This document shows, one piece after another, positions 1-7,735 of a stretch of DNA of 32,241 bases. Positions within the stretch are counted from its first letter, which is position 1, and each line of letters starts with the position of its first letter. Origin of the DNA: Bacteroidota bacterium. Lineage in GTDB: Bacteria; Bacteroidota; Bacteroidia; Bacteroidales; UBA7960. The translations under genes were made by a program, and so were the position numbers. The notes below the pieces were generated by a model. It saw nothing but the letters and a program-made list of their open reading frames with translations. It searched no databases and was not told where the DNA came from. The stretch is taken from the NCBI GenBank assembly GCA_007693555.1, contig REDJ01000145.1, forward strand, positions 1-32,241, given 5' to 3'.

Positions 1-310
1 CCCCGGCCAGAATGGCAAGAAAACTCAAATCAATACCGGCACTTTGAATGATAATTACCAACCCTGCAACGAGAATAACATACCTTATAATTGTGCTTAT
101 GGCCTGCCTGATACCAATATCAATATTATATCTTGCAAGAATTCTGTTCTGCAATAAATTCCTGAACTTTGCCGAAAGGTAGAAAAGCAGTATCAGAGAA
201 ATTATCAAAAAAAGCAGTGAGGCAAGTGTAACATCTTCTTTTCCCAGCGGAAACACCGGATACTGAAGGATATCCATCACAGACCTGTATATTGTTTTTA
301 TCTGTTCCAT
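1..310 (-). CDS. MscS-family mechanosensitive channel, 3' part missing
   Basis: Translating the minus strand from the ATG at 310 gives 103 residues that run off the left edge. Two hydrophobic segments are visible (about residues 28-48 and 70-90). They are followed by the stretch IIIQSAGIDLSFLAILAG, which is the typical entry into the pore-lining helix of small MscS channels; the glycine/alanine-rich pore helix and the cytoplasmic domain lie outside the window. MscS channels open under membrane tension and release solutes on hypo-osmotic shock. The start lies 10 bp after the stop of the SLC13-type transporter gene, so the two are probably co-transcribed. The family call is fairly safe from this stretch, but pore residues cannot be inspected. 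Confidence 0.8.
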   Translation of the reverse strand, partial: MEQIKTIYRSVMDILQYPVFPLGKEDVTLASLLFLIISLILLFYLSAKFRNLLQNRILARYNIDIGIRQAISTIIRYVILVAGLVIIIQSAGIDLSFLAILAG

Positions 311-320
311 GAATCATGAA

Positions 321-2117
321 TTAAAATGGGAAAAAGTAAGGAATCATGAAGGTAGCAATAATCCAGAAGATGAGGTTGAGCGGGCCACCCACCTTCACAA
401 AATCCATAAATTTATATCCTCCTGCACCATAAATCATTGTATTGGTTTGATAACCGATGGGTGTCATAAAACTCGAGGAAGCAGCAAAGGTAATCGCCAT
501 GAGAAATGGGCGGGCATCCACTTCCATTGTAATTGATGCTGCTATTGCTATCGGAGCAAGTAACACTGCGCTGGCATTGTTACTCATAGATTCGGTCATC
601 AAACTTGTAATCAGGTATAAAACCGAAACAATAGCTATGGGTCCCCATGCACCCACAATGTTAATTAAGAAGTCGGAAATAAGTTTTGCGGCACCACTTC
701 TGTCAAGTGCAACTCCCAGGCTCATAGCACCTGCAAGCAGAAATATTACTTTCCAGTCAATTGCTCTGTATGATTCCTCCATACTAATGCATCCCGTAAG
801 AATAAGCAGGACGCAACCAGCTAAAGCAGCAACCATAATGGGCAAAACATTTAATGTTGCCAGAATAATTATAGCAGCAATGGTTCCTAAAACTATTGCT
901 ATTTTATCATTCTTGAATTTTTCAATCCCAACTTCTGACACAATAAGGAATGTATTTCTACCCTGCAATTGCAATTGCCTTAAAAAATCAAGTTTTTCTT
1001 TCTGGGCTTCGATGAGAAGGGTATCACCGGAGCGCAGCACTGTATTGGCAACTTTCTCACGCATAATCTCTCCCCTGTGTCGTATTGCTAAAACTGTTGC
1101 ACCATACCTTTGTCTGAAAGATACCTCCTTTACAGTTTTTCCTTCAAACTGACTATTTGGTGCAATTACAGCCTCAACCAAAGTTATTTCTTCACTTTCC
1201 ATGTCCTGATCCTGGAATTTTGCATCGGTTTTTAGCTTAATGCCTTCTCTTTCTTTTAAAGTATTAATTTTCTCAACATCACATCTTACTTTCAGAATAT
1301 CACCCTTTTGTAGCACCATCTCTCCGCTTGGCATAAAATACTTTTGTTTCTGGCGATTTACTTCAAGTATGTCAATATCCAGGTTTTTAACAAGTGGAGA
1401 GTCTTTAATTTTCTTTCCTACCGAGGGTGCATTAGCTTCCAATATGATTTCAGTCAGATAATCGCCCATTCCGAATTTTTTAACAAGGTCTTTACTGTTA
1501 TCCTTTTCAGGAATTAAATGAATTCCTATTAACATCATGTAAATCATACCTGTTGCAAAGAATATCAAACCGAGCTTAGACATTTCAAACATTGAAAATG
1601 GTTCCAGTCCGTTTTCAGCAGCTATACCGCTAACGAGAATATTAGTGGAGGTTCCGATCAATGTACAAACACCACCAAACATGGAAGCAAAAGAGAGGGG
1701 CATAAGCATTTTTGCCAGGCTATGCCCTGACTTGGCAGCAGCTCCTGCAAGAATAGGCATAAAAATCGCCACAACAGGGGTATTATTAATAAATGCCGAA
1801 ATAGTTCCAACCACAGCCATAGTAGCCAAAACAGCTATCCAAAAGTTGTATTGAAACAAACCGGCCATCTTATTACCTATACCAACAACAGCACCCGATT
1901 TAAACAATGCAGCACTCAGAATAAACATTGCTGCCACAGTTATAGTAGCAGAATTACTAAAACCTGAAACGCCTTCAACCGGACTTATCACACCTGTTAT
2001 GATAAGTGTTACCATAATTATCAGTGCAACAACATCTACCGAAAAAATCTCAGAAGCAAACAGTACAACTGCCAGGACGAGAACAACGAGTACGATTATA
2101 ATTTCAATTGTAAACAT
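321..2117 (-). CDS. SLC13/DASS-type anion:Na+ symporter with two TrkA-C domains
   Basis: The protein has 598 residues. An N-terminal block of hydrophobic helices (about 1-200) contains the repeat-type motif AFINNTPVVAIFMP. A soluble middle (about 205-395) reads as two consecutive TrkA-C (RCK_C) domains, each ending in a 'GD-L' turn (QKGDILKVRC and RSGDTLLIEA). A second membrane block follows (about 405-598), with SMSNNASAVLLAPIAI as the partner repeat motif. This arrangement is typical of SLC13-like permeases carrying dicarboxylates, sulfate or other anions. The TrkA-C domains suggest gating by a small ligand, but the ligand and substrate cannot be read from the sequence. It is the first gene of a probable two-gene operon with the MscS gene 10 bp downstream. 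A candidate promoter lies at 2219-2249. Confidence 0.88.
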   Translation of the reverse strand: MFTIEIIIVLVVLVLAVVLFASEIFSVDVVALIIMVTLIITGVISPVEGVSGFSNSATITVAAMFILSAALFKSGAVVGIGNKMAGLFQYNFWIAVLATMAVVGTISAFINNTPVVAIFMPILAGAAAKSGHSLAKMLMPLSFASMFGGVCTLIGTSTNILVSGIAAENGLEPFSMFEMSKLGLIFFATGMIYMMLIGIHLIPEKDNSKDLVKKFGMGDYLTEIILEANAPSVGKKIKDSPLVKNLDIDILEVNRQKQKYFMPSGEMVLQKGDILKVRCDVEKINTLKEREGIKLKTDAKFQDQDMESEEITLVEAVIAPNSQFEGKTVKEVSFRQRYGATVLAIRHRGEIMREKVANTVLRSGDTLLIEAQKEKLDFLRQLQLQGRNTFLIVSEVGIEKFKNDKIAIVLGTIAAIIILATLNVLPIMVAALAGCVLLILTGCISMEESYRAIDWKVIFLLAGAMSLGVALDRSGAAKLISDFLINIVGAWGPIAIVSVLYLITSLMTESMSNNASAVLLAPIAIAASITMEVDARPFLMAITFAASSSFMTPIGYQTNTMIYGAGGYKFMDFVKVGGPLNLIFWIIATFMIPYFFPF

Positions 2118-2218
2118 AGTGCTGATAAAACTACATTAACATTGAGCCTTTATTGAAAGGCATAAAAACAAAATTCAAAAATTGATTTCCTTAATCTCTA
2201 TCAGAACAAAAGCGCCTG

Positions 2219-2249
2219 TAAAGATATACGAAATCTTACAATCGTCAGT
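2219..2249 (-). promoter_or_regulatory. Candidate promoter of the SLC13-mscS pair
   Basis: On the minus strand, ACTG (2246-2249) is followed after exactly 19 nt by TATCTTTA (2219-2226). That is one mismatch from the Bacteroidota -7 consensus TAnnTTTG, with an imperfect -33 TTTG. The predicted leader is about 95-100 nt. Confidence 0.45.
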
Positions 2250-2355
2250 TTTTCGTAAAAATTTTTAGAATCTGGTGCTTAAATTCACCCGGAAAGGATA
2301 TTGTTTGCTGCAGGTTTTGTAAATCAATCTCCTGATTGGTGTGGAAAAGAAAATT

Positions 2356-2769
2356 TTATTGCCTTTCAAACTGCAAAAGGTGAAGCACGTTTTTATCAGA
2401 TATTTTTTTGATGAGAAAATATACCCTGAATGACTGTCCGTTTGTTGAGCGGTAATTCCCGATAACATACAGAGAACCGTCGCGCGATGGTCCCTGGTGC
2501 TGAACATTGAAGGAAGCAGGTGCATTCCTGGAAAAAAAGTTCCGGACTATAAGTTCTGCCTGGTTGCGACTGAAGGAGCCTTCATTTCCCGGAAATTTTA
2601 AGTCAACAGTTTTTCCAAAATGCTTCGATATTTCCCGTGCATTACCATTTTTTATTGCCGATATAACTTCTTTTGATATATCTGCAGGCTCCTGTGCCAG
2701 GCTCTTATCCGTTAACACAAGAAACGCCAGCAAAGCAACTAAAAGATTTATATAGCCTTTTATCTTCAT
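2356..2769 (-). CDS. Secreted DUF4783-like small protein
   Basis: The 137-residue protein begins with a signal peptide (MKIKGYINLLVALLAFLVL, then TDKSLAQ, so cleavage is likely near residue 25). The mature part is about 110 residues, with an N-terminal helix (DISKEVISAIKNGNAREISKHF) and a later block of beta-strands (GSLYVIGNYRS, QSFRVYFLIKK, KNVLHLLQFER). This matches the NTF2/SnoaL-like small secreted proteins of Bacteroidota annotated as DUF4783, whose function is not known to me. The ATG at 2769 is chosen because the signal peptide starts right there. The gene stands alone, diverging from rlmH, and has a perfect palindrome 19 bp upstream of its start codon. Confidence 0.78.
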   Translation of the reverse strand: MKIKGYINLLVALLAFLVLTDKSLAQEPADISKEVISAIKNGNAREISKHFGKTVDLKFPGNEGSFSRNQAELIVRNFFSRNAPASFNVQHQGPSRDGSLYVIGNYRSTNGQSFRVYFLIKKISDKNVLHLLQFERQ

Positions 2770-2787
2770 CTAAAACATTTTATTTAC

Positions 2788-2810
2788 TTAAATAAACATT
2801 GTTTATTTAA
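2788..2810. promoter_or_regulatory. Perfect 23-bp palindrome, candidate operator
   Basis: TTAAATAAACA (2788-2798) and TGTTTATTTAA (2800-2810) are exact reverse complements around a single T. The site lies 19 bp upstream of the DUF4783-like start codon, in the divergent region shared with rlmH. Size and perfect symmetry fit the operator of a dimeric repressor. An AT-rich hairpin in the mRNA leader is the alternative. No regulator gene is adjacent. Confidence 0.5.
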
Positions 2811-2923
2811 TACAACAAATCATTTTTCTATATCAAAAACCCGGCCGTAATTTCAAGTAACATCTTTCAATTTTCGACTGAGAAAAGTTTCTCCTGTTTT
2901 GAAAACGAATGATAAAGTTAATG

Positions 2924-2954
2924 TTTTTATAAGTACCCCGATTGGGTAAATTTG
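2924..2954 (+). promoter_or_regulatory. Candidate rlmH promoter
   Basis: A full match to the Bacteroidota -7 element TAnnTTTG occurs as TAAATTTG (2947-2954). TTTT lies at the -33 position with 19-nt spacing. The predicted leader to the rlmH ATG at 3040 is about 80 nt. Confidence 0.55.
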
Positions 2955-3039
2955 CTTATTTTCGATCGGTTTAATAGCTTGCAGCATCAATCGTTTATCC
3001 AGAAACCAGTCCTTTTGCTATTATCAATACTTAAGAACC

Positions 3040-3513
3040 ATGAAAATCACCCTTTTGTCAATTGGAAAAACAAATAACAACTACCTGAAGGAAGGTATTA
3101 CAGAATATTTAAACAGGCTGAAGCACTACACCCACTTTGAAATTACCGAAATTCCCGCATTAAAAAAAGCCTCATCACTCACACCTGAAATCATCAAGCA
3201 AAAGGAAGCAGATTTGATTTTTAAATATATAAAAACCAATGATTTCGTTGTCTTACTTGATGAAAATGGAAAGCAGATGTCATCCAAAGATTTTTCTGTA
3301 TTTCTGCAAAAAAAAATGAATTCTTCAGTCAAAGAAACAGTTTTTGTGGTTGGCGGTGCATGGGGATTTGGACAAAGGCTCCTGGAAAGAGCAAACTATA
3401 AGCTTTCTCTTTCAAAAATGACTTTTTCACATCAAATGGTAAGGTTATTTTTTATAGAGCAATTGTACAGGGCATTCACCATATTGAGAGGTGAGGCATA
3501 TCATAATGAATAA
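3040..3513 (+). CDS. rlmH: 23S rRNA (pseudouridine1915-N3)-methyltransferase RlmH
   Basis: At 157 residues this is the normal RlmH length. RlmH is a small SPOUT methyltransferase acting as a homodimer on pseudouridine 1915 in helix 69 of 23S rRNA, on assembled 70S ribosomes. Visible signatures are VVLLDENGKQMSSKDF in the middle, the SAM-binding knot loop FVVGGAWGFG (about residues 101-110), and the C-terminal block SLSKMTFSHQMVRLFFIEQL ending in LRGEAYHNE, which is diagnostic of the family. It is monocistronic on the plus strand with its own predicted promoter, and converges on the Trx-TrxR gene with a long palindrome between the two stops. Confidence 0.97.
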   Translation: MKITLLSIGKTNNNYLKEGITEYLNRLKHYTHFEITEIPALKKASSLTPEIIKQKEADLIFKYIKTNDFVVLLDENGKQMSSKDFSVFLQKKMNSSVKETVFVVGGAWGFGQRLLERANYKLSLSKMTFSHQMVRLFFIEQLYRAFTILRGEAYHNE

Positions 3514-3550
3514 TTCTTGCTTCTGCTTTAAATAGATTTTGACAAAAAAC

Positions 3551-3673
3551 GGGGCTATCTCAAAAGTCAGTACTAATTTGGACACTGAGCCTGTCGAAGT
3601 GTGTATCTGATTGGTAATCAGATGTCGTTTCGACAGGCTCAACGATCACCTGGCAGTTTTGAGACAGTCTCTT
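3551..3673. repeat. Long imperfect palindrome (REP/MITE-like) between convergent genes
   Basis: A roughly 120-bp inverted repeat is centred near 3614. Nested matching arms are TCTCAAAA (3558-3565) with TTTTGAGA (3657-3664), TGAGCCTGTCGAA (3586-3598) with TTCGACAGGCTCA (3629-3641), and ATCTGATT (3605-3612) with AATCAGAT (3616-3623). It fills the space between the rlmH stop and the Trx-TrxR stop, starting 6 bp from the latter. The TGAGCCTGTCGAA core resembles dispersed extragenic palindromes. It could also end transcription from both sides, though it lacks a clean T-tract. Confidence 0.75.
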
Positions 3674-3678
3674 CTTTT

Positions 3679-4956
3679 TCAGTCATTGATTTCTTTTGTG
3701 CAGGCAATGGATGCAATTGTACCGTCGCCCACAGCTGTAGTTATTTGCCGGTATTTCTTGCTTATTACATCACCCACAGCATAAACACCATGTATGCTGG
3801 TACGCATTTCGTCATCTACCTTAATATATCCCCAGTCATCAGTTTCCAATGGATCCTTTATCATATCGGTATTGGGTTTCATACCCACAAAGACAAAAAT
3901 ACCATCTGTTTCAAGTGTTTTTGTTTGCCTGGTTTTTAAGTCTTCCAGTTTTACTTTCATTTTATCAGAACCGTTTTTGTAAAAACCACGGGGTTCATAT
4001 TCAAGCATAACTTCGATTTTTGGATCAGCATAACAGCGCTCCTGGGCAGTTTTATTGGCTGTAAGATGGGGAAGCTGCTGAATCATGGTAATTTTTGATG
4101 CAAATTTGGAAATGAATTCCGATTCTTCAACTGCTGTGTTCCCACCTCCGATAATTACAACTTCCTTATCATGATAATACTTGGCATCGCAGGTTGCACA
4201 GTAGGAAATTCCTTTGCCATAAAACTCCTTTTCACCGTCAATATTCAAATACCTGGGAGATGCACCTGTTGAAATGATGATCTTCTTTGCTTTTATGGTT
4301 TCATACCCATCAATCACCACTTCCTTTTTTATCAGATCCACTGTATTTACATCTACTGCAACTTTAAATTTCACACCGGCTACTTTGGCCTGTTCTGCCA
4401 TGTAGTGTGATAACATATATCCTTTTTGGGGTTCAATAAAACCCGGATAGTTTGATACCTGATGGGTAGTTGTTACCTGTCCGCCGGGCATTCCGGTATC
4501 CAACAGTATAGTATCAATTTTGGCCTGGGCAAGGTAAATTCCTGCGGCCATGCCTCCGGGTCCGGCTCCCAGAACTATGACATCCGTATGTGTAACAACC
4601 CGTTTGATTTTATCCTTTATGCTTTGCACTTTTTCAGGTGGCAACAAATTATCCAGATTACGTATGATGTCAGATTTCCTGATACCTCCGGTCAAAAAGT
4701 CGCCTGTTTGCTTTCCGTTTTTGTAAAACAGCAAAGTGGGTGATGATTTTACTCCCAGTTTTTCTGCAAGTTCACGATTTCCCTGCCTGAACATTTTTAT
4801 AAATCGTACATCTTTACCGTACAATTCTGTAAGGCTTTCAAATTTTGGGGCCAATGCTTCGCAGGGTGGACATTCTGTGGAATAAAAATCCAACACCAGA
4901 TTCTCATTTTCCTTTAATTCTTTTTCAAATTCTTCTTGTTTGATTTCCTCTAACAT
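3679..4956 (-). CDS. Thioredoxin-thioredoxin reductase fusion (Trx N-terminal)
   Basis: The protein has 425 residues. Residues 1 to about 105 form a thioredoxin domain with active site CPPC (C29-C32, preceded by E rather than W) and the cis-proline at 73 (KSSPTLLFY). Residues from about 122 form a low-molecular-weight thioredoxin reductase: FAD motif GAGPGGMAAGIY (130-141), redox pair CATC (253-256), nucleotide motif GGGNTAVEE (270-278) and FAD motif GVYAVGDV. The domain order is the reverse of the known mycobacterial TrxR-Trx fusion. In the second nucleotide-binding motif, where NADPH-dependent enzymes carry HRRxxxR, this protein reads QQLPHLTA (293-300), so the arginines that hold the 2'-phosphate are absent. 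NADH or another donor is therefore possible. It is monocistronic, with a candidate -7 box at 5013-5020. Confidence 0.92.
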   Translation of the reverse strand: MLEEIKQEEFEKELKENENLVLDFYSTECPPCEALAPKFESLTELYGKDVRFIKMFRQGNRELAEKLGVKSSPTLLFYKNGKQTGDFLTGGIRKSDIIRNLDNLLPPEKVQSIKDKIKRVVTHTDVIVLGAGPGGMAAGIYLAQAKIDTILLDTGMPGGQVTTTHQVSNYPGFIEPQKGYMLSHYMAEQAKVAGVKFKVAVDVNTVDLIKKEVVIDGYETIKAKKIIISTGASPRYLNIDGEKEFYGKGISYCATCDAKYYHDKEVVIIGGGNTAVEESEFISKFASKITMIQQLPHLTANKTAQERCYADPKIEVMLEYEPRGFYKNGSDKMKVKLEDLKTRQTKTLETDGIFVFVGMKPNTDMIKDPLETDDWGYIKVDDEMRTSIHGVYAVGDVISKKYRQITTAVGDGTIASIACTKEIND

Positions 4957-5012
4957 GGATTAATTGTGTTATAATGAATTTTATATTTTTATATCTAGAT
5001 GTTTGCATATAT

Positions 5013-5020
5013 CAAAATTA
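5013..5020 (-). promoter_or_regulatory. Candidate -7 element for the Trx-TrxR gene
   Basis: TAATTTTG on the minus strand fits TAnnTTTG and would give a leader of about 50 nt. No convincing TTTG lies 19-21 nt upstream, so the call rests on the -7 box alone. In the remainder of the 280-bp divergent region up to the biotin carboxylase start (4957-5236), no clear promoter for the carboxylase operon was identified. Confidence 0.35.
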
Positions 5021-5236
5021 TTGCCACAAAATTTTACAGTCATTTTGTCATTCTCTTTAATTGGGTATTACATAATTGAACAAAGCCTGTGAAAGCGTGT
5101 TCATGGTGAGTTAGAGCATTGTTCCTGTCTTATTTAAAGCAAAACAACTTCAATAGAACGATATTTTTTCTTCGTGATATAATAAATTGTTTCGTATATT
5201 TAATTTGAATTTGAGTCGAAATCAAAAGGACAAGTT

Positions 5237-6742
5237 ATGATTAAAAAAGTTTTGGTTGCCAATCGCGGTGAGATTGCTGTGCGTATCATGCGGTCGTGTC
5301 GCGAGATGGGCATCCGCACCGTTGGCGTATTTTCCGATGCCGACCGCAAAGCAATGCATGTTCTTTATGCAGATGAGGCTTACCACATTGGGCCATCACC
5401 CTCTGCAGAATCCTACCTGAACATGGACAGAATTCTGGAAGTGGCAAAACAGAGCAAAGCCGATGCCATACATCCCGGTTATGGATTTTTATCAGAGAAT
5501 GCGGTTTTTTCTGAAAAATGCCAGAAAGCCGGTATTAAATTTATCGGGCCGGGGCCATATGCCATTTCGCAAATGGGTGACAAAATTACAGCACGAAAAA
5601 CCATGATTGCGGCAGGCGTACCCGTAGTGCCAGGTACTGAATCGGCAATTATCTCTGAAGCTGAAGCTATAAAGACTGTAAAAGAAATTGGCTTACCGGT
5701 TATGGTTAAGGCATCCGCAGGAGGAGGAGGCAAAGGCATGCGTCTGGTTAAAAAAGAAGCGGATATTAAAAGTTCAATCCGTGCAGCACGTTCAGAGGCA
5801 AAATCGGCTTTTGGTGACGATGCGGTTTATATTGAGAAATATATTGAATCTCCCCACCATATTGAATTTCAGATTCTCGCCGATCAGCACGGAAATGTCA
5901 TTCACCTCTTTGAACGGGAATGCTCTGTACAGCGCCGGCATCAGAAAATCATAGAAGAAACCCCCTCTCCTATTCTCACTCCTGCCATACGCGATGAAAT
6001 GGGTAAAGCAGCAGTTGCCGCAGCAAAGGCTGTGGATTATGAAGGTGCCGGAACAATTGAATTTATTGTAGATAACAATCTCAACTATTATTTCCTGGAA
6101 ATGAATACCCGTTTGCAGGTTGAACACCCTATTACCGAGAGGGTTGTAGGAGTTGACCTGGTGAAAGAACAGATACACATTGCATCAGGAGAAAAACTTT
6201 CATACAAACAGGAAGAACTTAAGCAAAACGGCCACGCCATTGAGTGCAGGGTTTATGCTGAAGATGCGGCTAACAATTTTATGCCGGCTCCCGGCAAGGT
6301 TACTCATATTGCTATACCCTATGGTGTAGGTGTGCGTGTGGACGGCTACATTTATGAGGGATTTGAAATACCTATTTACTATGATCCGCTGATTGCAAAA
6401 CTCATAGTATGGGGCCGCGATCGCAAAGATGCCATTGAGCGGACCATCAGGGCACTACAGGAATTTAAAATTACAGGAGTAAAAAATTCTCTGAATTTTC
6501 TTGAAAACATTATGACTGCCCCCGACTTTGTAAAAGGCAATTATACCACTCATTTTATTGATGAAAACATCAAACATCTCATGGGTGAAGAACCTTGCCA
6601 GGATGACTGTGAGGATATGGTGATAATCACTGCTTTTCTGGAGTATTTATATCGTCTTCGCAAAGCATCTCCCAAAGAAATGACTGCTTTGAAGAATAAC
6701 TGGAAAGATTACAGCCGTATCAGAAGTGTTTTAAAACTTTAA
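5237..6742 (+). CDS. accC: Biotin carboxylase subunit of an acyl-CoA carboxylase
   Basis: At 501 residues this is a full biotin carboxylase, which carboxylates biotin on the carrier protein using ATP and bicarbonate. The N-terminal pre-ATP-grasp domain starts with KKVLVANRGEIAVRI. The glycine-rich ATP loop is KASAGGGGKGMRLV (158-171). The active-site strand EMNTRLQVEHPIT (288-300) carries the catalytic Arg and Glu. The C-terminal biotin carboxylase domain includes GHAIECRVYAEDA. It ends soon after the carboxylase fold, so it lacks a fused biotinyl domain; that domain is encoded separately 12 bp downstream. The carboxyltransferase gene further downstream indicates propionyl-CoA or a similar acyl-CoA as substrate rather than acetyl-CoA. 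The last 40 or so residues are less conserved and their role is unclear. Confidence 0.93.
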   Translation: MIKKVLVANRGEIAVRIMRSCREMGIRTVGVFSDADRKAMHVLYADEAYHIGPSPSAESYLNMDRILEVAKQSKADAIHPGYGFLSENAVFSEKCQKAGIKFIGPGPYAISQMGDKITARKTMIAAGVPVVPGTESAIISEAEAIKTVKEIGLPVMVKASAGGGGKGMRLVKKEADIKSSIRAARSEAKSAFGDDAVYIEKYIESPHHIEFQILADQHGNVIHLFERECSVQRRHQKIIEETPSPILTPAIRDEMGKAAVAAAKAVDYEGAGTIEFIVDNNLNYYFLEMNTRLQVEHPITERVVGVDLVKEQIHIASGEKLSYKQEELKQNGHAIECRVYAEDAANNFMPAPGKVTHIAIPYGVGVRVDGYIYEGFEIPIYYDPLIAKLIVWGRDRKDAIERTIRALQEFKITGVKNSLNFLENIMTAPDFVKGNYTTHFIDENIKHLMGEEPCQDDCEDMVIITAFLEYLYRLRKASPKEMTALKNNWKDYSRIRSVLKL

Positions 6743-6754
6743 AAGATCAGAAAT

Positions 6755-7264
6755 ATGTCATTTGAAGTAAAGATTAATAACCGTACAGCCCATGTGGAAC
6801 TTCTTCAGTGGGAAGGATCATTTGTGAACATCAAAGTTGATGGAAAAGAGTACAAACTTGACTTTGAAAAGGTTAACCAGGGAATATTTTCCATTCTGCA
6901 TGATAACAACTCTTATAATATAGAGCTCATACCCGGTGATAACGTAAAAAAATACACAGTAAATACCTATAAAAACACATACGAGGCCGAAATCATTGAT
7001 GCTGAAGCTAAATACCGGGCAGCCAGGTTAAAAGGTGTGGATGAGGATGCTGAAAATACAGTGGTGGCTCCCATTCCCGGGAAGGTTGTAAAAATCCCTG
7101 TCAGCATTGGAGATTCGGTAGAAGCCGGTCAGACACTGGTCATTTTCTCAGCAATGAAAATGGAAAGCGAATTCAAAGCCAAAAAAGATGGCGTGGTAAA
7201 AGAGATTCGGGTTAATGAGGGGGATACTGTGGAGGCGAAGAAGGTAATGGTGGTTGTGGAGTAG
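6755..7264 (+). CDS. Biotin carboxyl carrier subunit of the acyl-CoA carboxylase
   Basis: The protein has 169 residues. The C-terminal biotinyl domain (about 101-169) carries the attachment motif SAMKMES with the acceptor lysine K135, preceded by the typical VVAPIPGKVVKIPVSIGDSV turn. The N-terminal 90 residues are beta-rich (VKINNRTAHVEL, VNIKVDGKEYKLDF, SYNIELI) and probably form the domain that links biotin carboxylase and carboxyltransferase in propionyl-CoA-carboxylase-type complexes. It lies 12 bp after the biotin carboxylase gene and is clearly in the same operon. The carboxyltransferase subunit would be expected next, but a GxxExxY gene flanked by inverted repeats intervenes. Confidence 0.92.
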   Translation: MSFEVKINNRTAHVELLQWEGSFVNIKVDGKEYKLDFEKVNQGIFSILHDNNSYNIELIPGDNVKKYTVNTYKNTYEAEIIDAEAKYRAARLKGVDEDAENTVVAPIPGKVVKIPVSIGDSVEAGQTLVIFSAMKMESEFKAKKDGVVKEIRVNEGDTVEAKKVMVVVE

Positions 7265-7267
7265 GTA

Positions 7268-7294
7268 ACCGCAGAGACGGAGAGAAACAGAGTT
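7268..7294 (+). repeat. Left copy of an inverted repeat flanking the GxxExxY gene
   Basis: A 27-bp purine-rich segment containing GCAGAGACGGAGAG and ending CAGAGTT matches the reverse complement of 7736-7762 at 21 of 27 positions by eye. It begins 3 bp after the biotin carrier stop codon and precedes the GxxExxY start. This is consistent with a terminal repeat of an inserted cassette. Confidence 0.65.
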
Positions 7295-7316
7295 GCGCAG
7301 AGAAAAAATTTGTAAT

Positions 7317-7703
7317 ATGAATAGAGAAGAGCATAATATTTTAGGCGGAGAGATATTAGATGCTTCTATTGTTGTTCACAGAGAAATGGGACCTGGATTA
7401 ATGGAATCTGTATATCATCAATGTCTTTTTAGAGAATTGAATTCAAGAGATATAATTTGTAAAAGTGAAGTATTTCTGCCATTACATTATAAAGGTGAAA
7501 AACTTGATAAGACCTTTAAGATTGACCTTCTGGTGGAAGGGGAGATAATTATCGAACTTAAAGCTGTTGAAGCTATTTTGCCGGTTCATGAAGCTCAGAT
7601 TATTTCATACCTAAAACTGGCAAATAAAAAACTGGGATATCTCATTAATTTCAACACTCCACTATTAAAAGATGGATTCAAAAGATTTGTAAATAACTTT
7701 TAA
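7317..7703 (+). CDS. GxxExxY family protein
   Basis: This 128-residue protein carries the family motif GLMESVY inside MGPGLMESVYHQCLFREL, then FLPLHYKGEKLDKTFKIDLLVEGEIIIELKAV, where the D...E-x-K pattern (KIDLLV, IIIELKAV) resembles PD-(D/E)XK nuclease-like cores. The C-terminal QIISYLKLANKKLGYLINFN is also typical. The family is widespread in Bacteroidota and other environmental bacteria and its function is not established. The ATG at 7317 is preferred over a TTG at 7293, because the upstream codons overlap the flanking repeat and add nothing conserved. The gene is more AT-rich than its neighbours and sits between the biotin carrier and carboxyltransferase genes, framed by inverted repeats, which suggests insertion by transfer. 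Confidence 0.9.
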   Translation: MNREEHNILGGEILDASIVVHREMGPGLMESVYHQCLFRELNSRDIICKSEVFLPLHYKGEKLDKTFKIDLLVEGEIIIELKAVEAILPVHEAQIISYLKLANKKLGYLINFNTPLLKDGFKRFVNNF

Positions 7704-7735
7704 GCGAAGACCCGAAACGAGAGTTACTCTCAATA

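Noticed and set aside
126-317. 63-codon open frame on the minus strand
   Set aside because: It is out of frame with the MscS reading from the ATG at 310, which gives a recognisable channel sequence and stays open to the window edge.
457-1152. 231-codon open frame on the plus strand
   Set aside because: It lies antisense inside the SLC13-type gene, whose reading is clear. The peptide has no recognisable motif, so it is a shadow frame.
7293-7316. TTG start giving eight extra residues to the GxxExxY protein
   Set aside because: The added codons come from the flanking repeat; the ATG at 7317 begins the conserved region.
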